Assembly: GCA_037833965.1 (NCBI GenBank)
Contig: AP031351.1
Location: 136,501 to 200,500 of the forward strand
Direction of reading: 5' to 3'
DNA length: 64,000 bases
DNA from: Marchantia polymorpha subsp. ruderalis
Taxonomy: Eukaryota; Streptophyta; Marchantiopsida; Marchantiales; Marchantiaceae
The position numbers and the translations under genes are program-made. A model generated the notes under the pieces. The model was given only the letters and a program-made list of their open reading frames with translations. It had not been told where the DNA came from and searched no databases. Shown here piece by piece: positions 1 to 14,000 of the stretch. Numbering within the stretch: position 1 is the first letter of the stretch; each line of letters starts with the position of its first letter.

Positions 1-10
1 GTGCGAGGGG

Positions 11-20
11 TTTAGGGTTT
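11..20. promoter_or_regulatory. isolated telo-box-like motif
   Basis: The ten bases read TTTAGGGTTT, the plant telo-box found in promoters of many ribosomal and growth genes. It occurs once, so this is not telomeric repeat. No gene start can be tied to it because the window begins here, so a chance match is quite possible. Confidence 0.25.
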
Positions 21-3000
21 CTGGTGTAGTTCGTTAGAGCCCAATACTCGTACTGTATGTATTTCGGGCGGTCCTGGAGTTTCGTGCGCGAATTCATTTA
101 CTTGCCCTACAGGGCTTCCCTTTCTATCTGAAACAGTCAAGTCGAGTATATCCACACAGCGAGGGCATGTCAAGTTTGGCACCTCACTTTACTTCCCTCG
201 CGAGCCTGAACATGTGTCCCTGCTAGACTTACACACTGCAGTATTGGACTTGCATGACGCTCATCATTTGTCCTTCCTCTTCCGGAGCTCAAGATTATTT
301 CCGCGAAATTCCCCGACGTTTTCACCCCCCGGTAGTAGTGAAAACGGGCGACAAACTTGGCCCATTGGGTTCACCCTTTCCAAGCAAAGGTTGCTATCAT
401 TCTCGATGGATTGGTTGTGTGTGGGGTGGATCAATCCTGCTGTCGAGGTAGGTGTCTCTGTGTGTGTTTGTTGCATGTGGCGATGCAGCCGTCAGGACAC
501 CATCGACCAGAATTGGAGATCACAGAACTGTGAATGAGACTGAGTATGAGAAGAAAAACGGATAAATTAGAAGAGAAGGTCACTGGCGGAGACTACTCAT
601 GATAAGTTAAACTGGAAGGACACCATTACGGATGTCATGACAGCTAATTGATGGAAGTAGGGATATGAGTTGAGTCTCCAATATAAAAGGGTACCTTTAT
701 TTTGGTGCAATGTTTAAAATTGAGAGCAATTTTTCTGGTTAACAAATTCACAGCAGTAAATTTTCATTGACATCAAATTTCATCGTAGAATTGCAATAGA
801 CGAGAGGAGACAATTATAACTGGAGAGTAATTAGAGTATAGAAAATCACAGTCATAATTTACAATTCACTTATTTTCTATGGAGATTACTTGGGCTACCT
901 TTTTACTTTATTCCATCGTCCCGAGATACACCCAGGAAACTTTACCCGGATCTGCCAACGTGTATTGGTTAACATAATGTATGATTTTTTTGGCCCTGGG
1001 ATATTAGGAAACCATTTAGCATGTTTTTTACATGATTTGGGAAATCTCATTTTTTTTAAATTTATGGATTGTCCCCGTTCATATTCCACAAATAAATTTC
1101 AAGGTAAATATGTGAAAGAGATCAAGACCACTTGTAAAAAGATTTATCATGCAGAAGATGAAAGCTTATATTGAAGATTTTCCACTATCCTTTATCAAAA
1201 TGTCAGTTTCAATGTATTCTTTGATGAAGAAATACGAAGTGTAACTAATGTAGGTGATCAATGATGTATTAGTTATTTTAGACTATTTTGAAATTGTAAA
1301 TTTTGTATGTTTATAAAATTTTGTTGTTATTCTCTGTTGCTTGTTCCGCTTAATAAGATATTTCATTCGTTTTTATCTTATTACAATAATCATAATTTAT
1401 TCTTCATTATAGTCATATGTATAGCCGCAAAGAACATATTGACGACATGAAAATATTGTGTTATCTTATCTATTAAAACTAGTTTATATATAATAGCATT
1501 GACGATGTTGGTTTATATATTTTGGCTATTGAAATGATATACTTAGTCAAAAGTTTTAATGTTAAGTATTAAAGAAATGAGGTTCTATAGAAAACTGAAA
1601 GGAATTATATTAGAATTTTTGTTTTTACTCTAAATATCAAAATTTTATTTTGAAAAAATACGATTTATAAATGAATGAATGAATAATTTTAAATAAGATA
1701 TATTCAGCTCTAGTGTCTAGAATTAGTTTCTAGATTCATTGTAATTATTCGTATAAATTTAAAGTCATTCATAAATTTCTATCAATTTAAACGTGATCAA
1801 ACTAGTATTGATCAAAATGCATCAATAAATTCTCATCATCATTTGTTTATAAATTCATGCTTGGTTTGGATCTGCTATTTCTACACTAGATCGGACATCC
1901 AATTACAATCACATTCGTTTTATTTAATTTGGGATCATGAGTCTCGAAACGTCACATCCCTCTTTCCTTTGACTATTTTGTACCTGCATCATTTATTGAA
2001 CTCTATATCGATAGAAAGTGCATGTTCTGGTTGTCTTTCCAACGGGTGTGACTAGCGGGGAGCAATTGTGAGGAGTCCTCAGAATGTTGACCACGAGAGA
2101 CAAGACAACTTTGCTTCTGGGTCAAGAGACATGATGCTCCAGAGTGAGGCTAACGCAACCAAATTTGAACCTCACACATGATCCAGTAAAGCTTCAGTTT
2201 GATTTTAATGTCTGTGATTCCTACTTTTAGAGGCTTTAGTGAGATCTTTTCCCACTGACGAGAGAACTTCGCACACAAAATATCTTGGAGACATTATCCT
2301 ATCCTAGGACCCATCTCTGGGAGGAAGGCTCTGATAAATATGCCTTTCTTTGGAGACTCACTTGGTGAGCAAGACAAGTATGATTGTATTACATACATAA
2401 TAATTGTAATACATACTAGTACATTGTGTAATTGTCATTCTTTACATTAATTTATATGTACAATCATCATGGCATGATATAATGTTTCATCATATGTCCA
2501 TCAAAATGACATATCTTTTTATATTTGTTGGCAACTGTGCCATAAATCAGAGCATTTGACCTGTATATCATATTAGGTGACATGTGTTTTTCATTATGAT
2601 GCTATGATGCATTGAAACTATCTTAGCCCTTTTGTTTTATCCATGTAAGACTTGATGAACTATTATCATCGCTATTTTACAAAAATGGTTATATTTGAAA
2701 AGGATGAAAAGCCAAATAAGGGCTATAACAGGAGGCAGTAAATGCTGATGACACCAACACCAAGCAAGCGGGATGGCAGGGTTCTGGGTTTATACTGAAA
2801 ACATGTTTTTAGAAGAAACAGATAGGATGAATGAAGTACTCAAGAATGAATGAAGTACACTCGTGCTTTAGGATGTATTGCCCTCCAAATTTCTTGCATG
2901 CCCATGATCTTTCGTGATCTCATCCTAGAATATGCAAACTGTGTACATTGTATACTTTCAGGAAAAGATTCTCGATGCGAACAATTAGTTGATGCGTGCG

Positions 3001-3737
3001 TTAAGTCTGCTCCATAATCAAGTTGTAGATCTCACCAGCCGTGAGACATAGGATAAAGGGGGCAATCCTTGGATTTTTGGCCGACAGTTATGTCTAATTC
3101 TCCGAGTGATCGTAACTGGCAATTCCGATGCCCAATTGACCATTCGTCTCACACGAAGATCCGAGTTTCTTCTCATTAGACTTGTAGTAGCAGTACAGTT
3201 TCTCACCCATCTTCTTCCAGAAGCGCCCAGTTATGGGAGAGTTTCTCAATTACATAAAAAAACAACATTGCCGCAAATGAGATCATAGATGATGATCTCA
3301 AATGTGCCACATGTCCAGCATGTCACCAACTATGTAAGCTGATGACTGTCGAACCAAGTGAGAATGTCGCTGACGCTATGGCGATTATGTAATTTGTCTT
3401 GTGAACCAATGGAGTTTGACGATGTGAGGGACTACAAGCAGATCAGCTATGCATAAACCAAAATGCTTGCAGGTTTGACCTCAGCTCGAGGTGCTGATGA
3501 GGTGGGTTACTAATCAATCAGGTCAACGGGAATGACTGAGAATTTGAGTATGAAAAACTTGCGAACTATACACGTGGAACATACAAAGTTGGGTGCCATG
3601 GATTCGGAACTCCCTAACGTCACATCTTTGCATCCCGACAGATTCAGGATGATAAGTCTAACAATCAGTTCAGCCTATATCAAATGTCGCATACTTTTAC
3701 TTTACAAAGCTGCACTCAAAAGTGGTTACCAGCTCTC
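21..3737. other. no recognisable gene
   Basis: This stretch is mostly AT-rich from about 700 onward and carries only short open frames without recognisable domains or consistent splice structure. The first 500 bases are richer in GC and could be untranslated or promoter sequence of a gene outside the window. I see no transposon ends or tandem repeats. Confidence 0.4.
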
Positions 3738-6700
3738 TTAAAGTGGAACTCTGTACCCAGGATCTTCCATTACAAGTACAAATAAGTTTCCCTTGTATCC
3801 TCGAGAAACCCTGCACATAAAAAGTAATAATTTTAGAAACTTGGCAAGATATACCTGTAGGTTTAATTGCGTCCCGTGAAAGAAACAAGTACACCGAACA
3901 CAAATGATCGTCAAAGCCTACAGTAAAACACACCGCAGCTGCTCGTCGACGTAGGTAATTTCCAGCTCACCACGCGCCCGCTCCGGAGCTTTTACGCTCA
4001 CCTGGAAAACCCAAAGGCAGGATAGGCCAATGAAATTGGTTTTAGTGCAAAACACAAGATCCCAACATCGATCGACAAATGCAACAGGGGAAGGTGAAAT
4101 GGTTGTACACAGTGCTTTGAACTTGTTAGCGTAATGTGGAACCTTTCCAAACAGATAAAGATAATTGTGTTGCTTCCATTATGGCATTCAGGACAATCAA
4201 GCATTTCAAGAGAAATGTATACAATTCCGACGGTGTTGCTTATTGAGTAAAAAACTGCACAGAAAGTGGATCGGCTGGGTAGAACCTGTAAGTAGCCTAG
4301 TAGTACTGTTCAGTCCTACAAGTTCACTGAAGGATAAGTCCGAAAATTACGAACACGTATGCTCTCTGACACGTTGAAGAATTCGCGGTTGAAAGAAATC
4401 AACCCGCCAATGCATCCTCACTTAGCCAGATAAGTAAAGAAGGTACAAGCGAGTTCAAATTTCTGGATCTTGAGGATCTGACAGCGAGACATAGCTCGGG
4501 AGGAAACTGCAAAAAGCGAAGAAGATCATGAAGGTAGAGGGTAAGGAAGCAGACCTGACTTGGCTAATGAACCTACAAGTAAATTGCAGGTTAATATCCT
4601 GGTACAGAAGGTTTTTGACCCGTATCTGTCCGCCATGCAGAACTTTTGCAGTACAGTCATCAGAGATCAATTTATATATGGAACAGGCAGACAAGACAAG
4701 GCCGTAGCTTTGGCCTCGCCCTCCTCGCCCGCTCCACGGCCCGCTTTCCGCTTACCACAGCGGCTCATCGGATAAGCACAAGTAGCTCTCTATACTCAAG
4801 ACATGGCAGATCGTGCCCAAGCTGTCACTAGGAAGCCTGGTTTGGCTTAATCTCAAGCTTCATGCGATGCGCAACCGAAGCTACATGTGAACAGGCTGGA
4901 TATAATCGGCTCAGTGTGTCCCTTAGGTGGGACTCTGAGTTCAAAATATGTTTCAATCCGCTAAGTTAGGAGCTAGCTGAGGTTGTCTGAGGAATCATAG
5001 CTAGAGAGAAGAGAACCCAAATGGATCTAAATTACCTACTACGTGTAATGTACACAACAGGGCTCGAAAAGCATAGACTGTTACTCTGTAACTTCATCTA
5101 GAAAGTACACGGAGCCTTTGCATTTGAAATTATCATGTGTTAGGCTCAATGAACGATATCGGAAGGCATGAATTTTCGAAGTGGAAATACCTGAGAAGTG
5201 ATCGTCCTCCACACTTCAATGGATCTGGTTCAAGATGAACGCAAGCTCCTGACAGAGCTTCGTATAATTCATTTCCTTCAGAAAGATGGAAAGTACGACT
5301 ACTTCATTTCCACACATCTATCCATGTTGGAAATAAACTTGAGTCCAAGGCACCGACTTCGGCTAGCCGGAATGGATTCCAGTCTTCACTTTATCAACAT
5401 CTGCTGCTCAGTGCTCTAAGGACTTCCAATCTTTCATTTCGGTTGTCGGTCATCCGTTTTTGGAGCACACAAAAGGCAAGGCAAAATTCTCTTTCCATAG
5501 CACGTTTTGCAGCGTGACCAGCCAACTCTGCCTTTCACTCCTGCGAGACCCGGCTTTGTCACATACCCACCTTCACCCATACAGCTTCCACATCTCATCC
5601 AACCTTCTCGGTTCCCACAAAGTCCGCACCACTTTAACTCTGGTTTATCCGAGTAAGGAAGTCGAGTCTTTACAAGAAAGTAACAAGGGTTCTTCCAATC
5701 TTCTGATTCGAAACCACCGCAGTCTGACACTTTGACAGGTCCTGCATTGCCTACTGTAGTATGACTTGGAAGACAAAGCTCAGCCAGACTAAGTGACTTC
5801 GAGAAAAGATGCGGGATCCTGCTCGTAACGCCCGTCACCTTACCAATTGAGATAATTGACTGCGTCCAAGAAAATGCATTATTTATGGGGGGTGAACAAA
5901 GGATTAAACTTTCACCTTCTAACATATTACCTTACCATATGCCTTCTTGCAATATGCAGAATTCTGGAGTTCGTCAGATGTGACTCTTCCGTGCAAACCC
6001 AGTACAGCTAGTTTCTTGATTTCAAGTGGGTAAAGGGCCAGAGCAGTTGCAGATGAAGGAGCTAGGAAATTTTCCTTAACGGCAGATATGCCTACTTGGC
6101 GTCAAGCGAAGCCTTTGTGGCAAGATATTAAACGTGGGCACACAATGGTTTCGTGATGATGCAGCACCAAGAAGCAAGATGATCTGACCACCAAAAAAGT
6201 GATAAGAAAATCATGCGTTTGTGGGGCGAGTTTGCATGGTGTAATGTCAGTATGCGACTTCTTCGAAACCCCCAAATTGTGAATCCTTACCAAACCTGAT
6301 AGTTCACAATGCATACTTTTGAAATGATCGTGAATGCCACAAAGTCGGACCACTTCCTAAGATGCGTAACACGGGCCTTATGTATTTTCCATTTATGTAT
6401 TCACTCGGTGTCACTGATGTTGAACTACAGACAACACATCAACTGGGAAATCATGTCTGCTAGACGATGTAATGTCCTAAATATGTTTTAGTTCTCGGTT
6501 TCAATAAGCTTACCAGACCAAAAAGCTTGAAGTAGTCAAACTTAACTAGCACCTTCCTCGAATCAATCGGTACCAGATTGGCCGTGACCTGTGCAGAAAA
6601 ACAGAAGCAGCACGTCATTGACAGATAGCACTCAAAGACAGGGTCATGCTGCAAAACCTGAGAAGCCCGTGTGTATAAGTCAAGAAAAGATTGCAGACGA

Positions 6701-8101
6701 GAGAGAAATGTCAACAACAACAACATGCCATTCCTATGAATCTAATCTACTTCGAGAACAGAGTAGGAAAATAAATGCTCTGATCTCTCAGCTTCCAAAC
6801 GATTTAAAATTTTTCCTTACTTGATTAAAATAAGGCCACGTTTCCATGTTCTGAGCTCTGAGTGTATCTGTGTTGATAGCTTGATAGATTGGTCCATTTG
6901 GTCTCAACAAACCAGGCCTCTGCATGCAAACCAAAGAAACTTCATTTTTCCGACTTCAATGATAGATAAGTAACCTCAAGCAGAAAGTAGTTCATTGGAA
7001 TCAAAATCTTCTCCTTGTCCCAAACATTCTATCTGTTGACATATACCGTTACAAGCTAAAACAAAACGACAAGCCCATTTCAATAAAACTGATTTTCATA
7101 TACATTCATGAGCAAGTAACGGACAATGTCATGAACTAATTGGGACAATACTAAAGTCAAAGTACGACCATCTCGGACAGTTGTTATCTCATCCTGTGGT
7201 TATAAATTCCGTCCATTCTTTGACGAATGAAAGAGAGAACCGAAAGCATGTCGTACCGATTTCTTCAAGATGGACTCCGAGGTTGTGTAAATAAGTTTCC
7301 ATTTACCATTCACCAACGGTGACTTCAGTGGCGCTTTGGACGGATTTAATTTCTCAAGTTCCTGGCAAATCTGCGCAGGAAATTTTGCGTCACTCCCTTG
7401 TTCAGTTCAACGTCTAGCTGGTGAAAAGCGAAATTTGAAAAAAAAAAAAAAAAGTGCTAGCAAACCCAGCTGAAACGAATGTAGACAAACGAATTTCCAA
7501 TTCCATTCAGACTTGAATCGTGATTTGATTTATGCTTTCATATACAGGCACATTCTAGGCCTTGTAACATCGTCTTGGACTGGGACATGATAGGACGTGT
7601 GAATAAGTCATGGCACAAGGCAACGTGGGTGAGAGGAACAACAAGTGCGATTTCGAGCACGGTCAAACCAACTCTTGATAACCGGACAGGAGGGAATAAG
7701 TCACAAAGAGAGAAAGATTTTCATACGAGGTCCACTCGTGCGAGATCGTCGGGTGACGCATTGGCGCCTCGGTCCAGAGGCGCAATTGCATCCAAAAGCT
7801 CAATCTTCACTTTCTCGACGTCCTTCTTCTTCCCCCGTAAGAATGGAAAGAGAGCCGCGCTCGAAACAGAAAGAGCAACATTCCGGCCACCAATTGTCGG
7901 TTGCACGACCTTCAAGTCGCCCACGAACGATACAGCATTGGAAAAACTCGTCGATGCCTCATCTCCCTTCACCCTAAAATTCCGGGACGCACTAAACCCA
8001 CCGGAAGCAGCAAGAGCACTCGGCCGAGAAGAAGAAGAAGAAGAAGAAGAAGTAGAACATAAAGGAAACCCCACTAATTGAACCGCAACAAACGCAGACA
8101 T
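3738..8101 (-). CDS. FBN6: plastid fibrillin (plastid-lipid-associated protein 6 type), 6 exons
   Basis: The exons, in order, are 8101-7727, 7370-7257, 6919-6821, 6588-6514, 4001-3934 and 3810-3738. They join in phase to 267 residues. The ATG at 8101 opens a Ser-rich plastid transit peptide of about 75 residues. The PAP/fibrillin domain follows, with the landmarks [62 protein letters not shown] and [10 protein letters not shown], ending at YRVPL. Fibrillins are plastid lipocalin-like proteins associated with thylakoids and plastoglobules. The match from memory is best to Arabidopsis PAP6/FBN6 in both sequence and length, so the subgroup is probable rather than proven. All boundaries are GT-AG. 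Intron 4 is about 2.5 kb and holds exons of another protein on the same strand. I see no frameshift or missing core motif. Confidence 0.85.
5434..6103 (-). CDS. DnaJ-type cysteine-rich zinc-finger protein, 3' exons; 5' end unresolved
   Basis: Two exons join in phase: about 6103-5936 and 5741-5434 (stop). The acceptor of the upstream one is uncertain. The last exon encodes a cysteine-rich module with four Cys pairs: [32 protein letters not shown] and LPCLLC. This spacing resembles the DnaJ central zinc finger, which in plants also occurs without a J domain in plastid assembly factors such as BSD2 or LQY1. The upstream exon reads as [20 protein letters not shown] and similar sequence with no domain I can name. 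The unit lies wholly inside intron 4 of the fibrillin gene on the same strand. No starting ATG or first exon could be placed, so it may be a nested gene, a retained fragment, or part of alternative transcripts. Zinc binding is inferred from the cysteines only. Confidence 0.6.
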
Positions 8102-8325
8102 CTTCTCCAGTACAGCTCCACGCGACCAAGGTCTGTTCCAAAATGAAGACCACTTGCTCGCCTGCTCGTCCTCAACGATGAAATAATCTACCGACCCCAG
8201 TCACCAGCTGCAGTCCCAGCTCCGACTACCCTCCCTTCCTTGCTCGTCAGCCATGTCTCGGCGCCACAAATCGAAAGCATCGTCGATGCCCAGGTCGGGC
8301 GGGTCTCGTGGTCGCTCCCGAGTGC

Positions 8326-8331
8326 CACGTG
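8326..8331. promoter_or_regulatory. G-box upstream of the fibrillin gene
   Basis: A CACGTG core in the context GCCACGTGCC lies about 225 bases upstream of the fibrillin start codon. G-boxes bind bZIP and bHLH factors and are common in light-regulated genes of plastid proteins. Function here is inferred from position alone. Confidence 0.35.
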
Positions 8332-8799
8332 CCGTCTCCCAATCTTACAATATTGGCCGCACTCCGAGTGCGACTGTCGGTTACTCCACCGGTCCACGAC
8401 AGCGAACTAATCGTCGAACCACGTTCGTCGAAGAAACGCTCCACGTCGGAGAATTTATTGTGAATAAGTCCCCTTCTTGCGTCACATTATTGCACGGCTT
8501 CTAGAGATTGAGGAATTACGGTGGTATAATATAGAGTAGGAGTGATCGGATTTGTAGATTATGTCAATGAAAAAATATTGTAGATGAATAGCATATCTTT
8601 GTTACATGTGCTATCTAAATAGAAATTAGAGCTCCTTATAAAATTGTTATAAAAGTTTTGTATTCCTTATTACATTTTGTATTTAGTTTGTGATACTAGA
8701 GATGTTATTAGTATGTGGTTAAGCACTAGCTAGATCAACCCCTACTCTATACCATCCGGACTAAGGGCAAACATACATAGTTTGTGGATCATCGTCAAA

Positions 8800-9480
8800 A
8801 ATTTTCGTGCTGGAACATCACCAAACTGTTATGGAGCTTATGGACTTTGATGTAGAGCAAGCTAGATTAGAACCAGTTCGCAAGCAAGCCAAGAATGCCT
8901 ACACTACCTTGTACCTTTGTGCATTGAGTGACAAGGTCTCCATGAATTAGTTAGGTTTGCGTACGAGATTGCACGAGGTTTTGAATTGAACTTCGCAAGA
9001 TCACCGTCCCCAAGGATTTCACTGTCATCGTAATTCAGGGTTTAATTATTCGCGCGCTCTCTTTTTCATCCAAATATTTGTGTTGGAACTTCACGAAACT
9101 GTCACATAACTTTCAAACTTTGATGCAGAGCAAGCTAGATTGAAAGCTGTCCGGTTCGCAAGCAAGCCAAGAATGCATGCACAACCTCATCAATGTGTGC
9201 GTTCTCTACAAGTTGAGCTTGTGTCTTAGCCCAAGAGCTTATGTGTGTCTAGAGGCTCGCATCACGGTCTCAAGCAGAAAGTGAGGTATGTAGGCCCGCG
9301 AAAGCACTTTTGATCCAAAATTTTTGACCCAAAGTGCGCAGCATCTTTCACCGAAAGACTTTTGTCCTTTGGCCCGAGTGACAAGATCTCCATGTACTTA
9401 AACAGGTTCACGTCCGAGATTGCACAAGATCTTCCACGGGGTTTAGAATTGAACTTCTTCTTGACTTGTTTCCGTCGAAG
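8800..9480 (+). repeat. diverged direct duplication, about 280-base offset
   Basis: Two segments, around 8800-9000 and 9070-9470, share the same succession of phrases. These include GCAAGCTAGATT, TTCGCAAGCAAGCCAAGAATG, TGACAAG(G/A)TCTCCATG and GAGATTGCAC(G/A)AG, separated by diverged spacers. The second copy can be read as a broken protein segment with Gln/Lys/Ala-rich runs, loosely like retrotransposon gag, but stop codons interrupt both copies. It looks like an old tandem duplication of a repeat-derived fragment. Confidence 0.4.
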
Positions 9481-11090
9481 AGGATCTATTACACATACCA
9501 TCTAGCTAGATTTTGTCCGTGTTCGACATGAGATTGAGAAAAAAGAGGAGATTGGAAATTTTAAAAGACTAACACTGTTACCCGACGCAAATTTGAGTAG
9601 AATGTCACTGTTGCTGTTGGCAAGAATTATCTTGTCGAGGAATATGATATATCAAAATCACTCCTTGTTGTTGATGAATCGGTCTTTGATTGTGTTTAGG
9701 TACATAAACTATCAAAGAGCATGATAAACTTAAGTTCAGAGTGAATGTATGTTTGAGTAGTAGATTCGGGTATCTCTTGTATGTTAGTCGCAGTCGATTG
9801 CTTTCTGCGTAGTGAAGAATTGTTTCATTAGACGATGAGCATTGGAGTTTGCATGTTGTCATCTCATACTCATACTCTTTCTATTTCTTCATGGTTAATA
9901 TAATGAAGTTCAAATTATTTCAGTTTTTTTTTGCTTGATTTGATGAAGTTCAAAGTTGTTCAGTTTCTCTTTTGGTAGATCTAATGAAGTTCAAAGTATC
10001 TCTGTTTTTTTTTTATCAATTCGATGATAAGGGTTTACGTTGATGAATATGATGATTGTGAGTTTTTTGTTTAGGAGATAGCTTATGTTAGGTTTTAGAA
10101 AGAGAGTTGTATGTCGTGTGCAGATTCAATCTCCTTGGCCATGTTTACCCAATCAGAATTCGATCCTGATTCTTTTTCTTCAACAAAAAAGGTATACGTG
10201 TGTCACAATGGACGGTAGAATTCATGTTCAATCAACTTCTACATAAATATTCATGTACATGATTTGCAATGGATTTGGAAAATACATCATTCTCTTCTAG
10301 AGATAGCTTGTATTTCAAGTGAAAGTGTAGACATTTTTGTGGATGGTGAAGGCAGAAGAAATATAGAATTTGAAACAACCTCTTGGAAAAAAAGAACCAA
10401 TGACAAACCAAGCTCAAAAATTGCTTGGATAAAAACGATAACTTACTGATGTGCTTTTGGATCATTTAACCATCCTTATCAAATTCCAGACACAATACCA
10501 AGGAAAGATCTACTGTCATCTATCCACCTCTCGGTAAAGATGACAGTAGTAGATCACGATCAAGAAAGATAAACTTTCATGATCATCTAAAAAGAGTATG
10601 TGTTTGTAACTTTATTGTTACATATTACAAATAAAAACATGATGTACTGTATTGTATAACTACAGTCATGAATTACCGACATAGGTAAGAGTATTTTGTT
10701 TGAATGTTTTTACAATCTGAACCGGTTGATGTATATGTTATCATTGTGCAATTTTTATTTCATGAATTAATAGTAACTTGATGTTTACATTTGTGTTGTA
10801 AGAATTATTGTAATGATAAACACAAAAGGTATCATGGAAAAATTGCAAAATTTGAGGTTTTTTTTTTAAGTACAAAGTGTGCATATGCTCCACAAATTAC
10901 AAACAAGCTAACATGAAACATAAAGCAACTGTTATGATGAAGTTGGACTATTCCACAAGTTTTTGACATGCATTTAAAACAGCAGATTCAAATACAAGGT
11001 TCAAATTGTATTTTCAATGATACTGTCTCTCTTTCATGATCTATAAGAGTAGCTAAAGATGACACGATTCATTTGAAAGATTTGCACAAT
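9481..11090. other. AT-rich stretch, no gene seen
   Basis: Short T-runs and repeated phrases such as TGAAGTTCAAA occur around 9900-10000. There is no open frame with recognisable motifs. The right part may be flank of the dead transposon that follows. Confidence 0.35.
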
Positions 11091-14000
11091 AGAAAAGCAA
11101 AGATGGCAAGAAAAACTTATATTTTTCATGGATACGACCAATCATCTGTGCAGATTTGAATTAATGCGCATCCTCGTTTTGTATACTACATCAACTTGTA
11201 TATATTTGCAGATCCGTCTCAAAATTTCAGGTTGATTCTTCACTCCAAATGGCAATTGGATATGATGATTCATCACTCTCAAAATCAAATTCTTGCATTG
11301 GGGATCACGTTTGCAACAACCAAATATGATGTAAGTTTTGTTTGAGTTGTATTTTGAGTTGTATATTTTATTTATATGACATTGTGTTGTGGAACATATT
11401 TTTTTATTGTTCTAGTGTTAATTTTCAGTGCTTCAATTGGATTGGACTCCATTAGATCAGCGTCATTTTGTGATGCGTAGATTGCACACTGATCACTTTG
11501 CTTTTTGCCATTTCAGTTCAAATTTATCTTGTGAGTGTATGTTTTATGTGAGGTATGTGCCAAATATTCTCCTCCACATCTAATATTTGTCTTTTTATTG
11601 CTTTTCTATGAGTAGTGGTCTAGTAGATCTGCTCTTGTACATCAAAAGTCAATTTTGTACATATCATACAACAGAAATAGTTATTGTCCTTGTTCCAATT
11701 TTCTTTGTTGTCCAAACCTCCAAGTGCTTATACTTTTTTCTCTTGTTCCGAGTAGAACATTTTATAATTTCATTGTAGTGAATATACCATCAATTATTTG
11801 ATTATAATGATTTATGTATAAATCAAATGCCAATATGTTTACTGTATATTGATGATCGTTACACTTAGAATATTATATAGATATTTTCTATTAGTATTTA
11901 CATATTAAAATCTGATTCACGTTTTATATGTTTGCAGTACATGGAAGGAAAATTTGATCCAAAAAGTGAAAAATCAAATGCTTATATTGGAAATGTCCTA
12001 TGTTCTTGGAGAAGTGATGTATGTTGAGAGTGAAATTTTGATGTGGGAAAGAATTCCAAATCAAATTTTTTCCAAAAACTAAGTTTCTGAATTACTTCAA
12101 ACAAGAATGGATTGGAAGAATATGTACCGTATTTTTATTGTATTTCTATTCTATTGTTCTCGGGATTGTTCTTGCTTGCAGTGTAAGTAAACGCCCTTTC
12201 ATTATAGTTGATAGATCCATGAAAAGACTTGTTTTAGCCCATCCCATTCAATACAATCACTAAACTTATATTACTGAAAGAAGTATTGAATTGTATTCAA
12301 AACCATATACATGTATTCGGTGTATCACGTGAAGTAAAAGTCTACTGTTATTCTACAATTGTAGCATTGTCTTCAAGTCTTTAAGGTTTGGAAGTTGCGT
12401 GCTATGAACACTATGGAAAAACAATTTTGGACATGATTTTATCCTTATGAAAGCAAAGATATATGGTTGTAGTTCACTTGTGGTTAGTTAGTCCTTTATC
12501 TCAACCATCAATAGATCACATTAGTAGCATCCAACCTATAGTAGTTCTCAAAGGAAGTATCAACAACCTGGTAGTTTATTTACATGGATGATTTCCATAG
12601 CAATGATGATATCTTACCGATGTCTCCCCATCACATTTGTTAATTATCTCTATGAATTGGTAGTATAAAAAGTGGTTCGCTTACATTCACTAGGAAATAA
12701 AATGAGTCTTGCAATATTGCGGATGTGTCCTTTACTGATGCATCATCATTTAATCACGATACAAAGAACTTTAAAAGAAAGCGGCGACTACGACATTACA
12801 TACGGCTGATTCACTTGTATTTCCTTGAAACACAATAATTCCACACAATTAGTTTGATGATTTTGAAACAATATGCGTCAAATATTCACTTGTTTCACAA
12901 ACTTATTTCTACAAAGTCTTATATTTACGTGTGAATGCTACTTTCATAAGTTATATTTTTAACTAAAATATTTAAACATTTTGTTTTTATGTTGTCTTCA
13001 CAGACAAATGGTTGATGATTTGTCAAATTTCTGATCACGCAAACCAAATAACAAATGATGTAACAAAAGCTTGACATCTGACCATGAAAGAATAATTCAA
13101 TCAATGATAGGTGGTTTAAAAGCTTGTCGTTTGGCCAGATTATTAAAGAAGTTGCTATATCCGGTGTATGTACAACAAAAAGATAAATGAAATATGCTTA
13201 AGTGAAATTTGTATGATTTTGCATTTGTATTCATTCATTTTTGCTTGCAATATATAAGCTATGATTATGCATAACTTGTGTTTTAATTATAAATAATGAT
13301 ATGTTATATATGTTGTATCCACGTTGCAAATTCCTTAAAGTCAAATTTTGTTGAATTAATATGTCCAAAATCTAAAACTAAGTACATTGTATGAGATTGT
13401 TATTCCATGATGTCTTCATGTGATTGTTCGTGGGTTGTGAAAACAAATATGTACAAACACTAATGCAAGGCTTTGATGTGCAAAGAGCACCAAGGAGTAT
13501 CAATCATTCAAAAACATGGAACATGGATAATATCTCAATATGATTTTTAATAGGAATGTAGAGTTGTTAAGAGATAATATTCATTTGTTAGTGAAGTATG
13601 ATGCAGAATTGCAAGCGTTCCACATCCTGTTCTACACGGTCATTGCTCTGCTCCGCGCCTACTTTTTCCTTCGATAACAGTCGTTATAGAGAGTTATATT
13701 TGAATCAAGATGAACAAGATTTCATGATAAAATCAAGGTTTAATGAGAGAAATGTTTGTGTTGAGAAATCAAGAGAAGCTTGGATGCAAATAGAAAAAAT
13801 GACATCACATACACACAACACACTAGCTTTGATGAACATGTCTTTGTATGACTTGAGAGCAATATCAACTAGAATCAGGAAAGTACATAATCACAACAAC
13901 CAACATGTTTATCAAGCCAAATGACCTGACATTGGAAAGAAGTCCGAGAATTGTTGACAAGTATCATGATACAAAAAGAAGCAATTCAATTGTGAAGAAC

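Noticed and set aside
11-20. Telomere proximity
   Set aside because: Only one TTTAGGG unit is present; there is no array.
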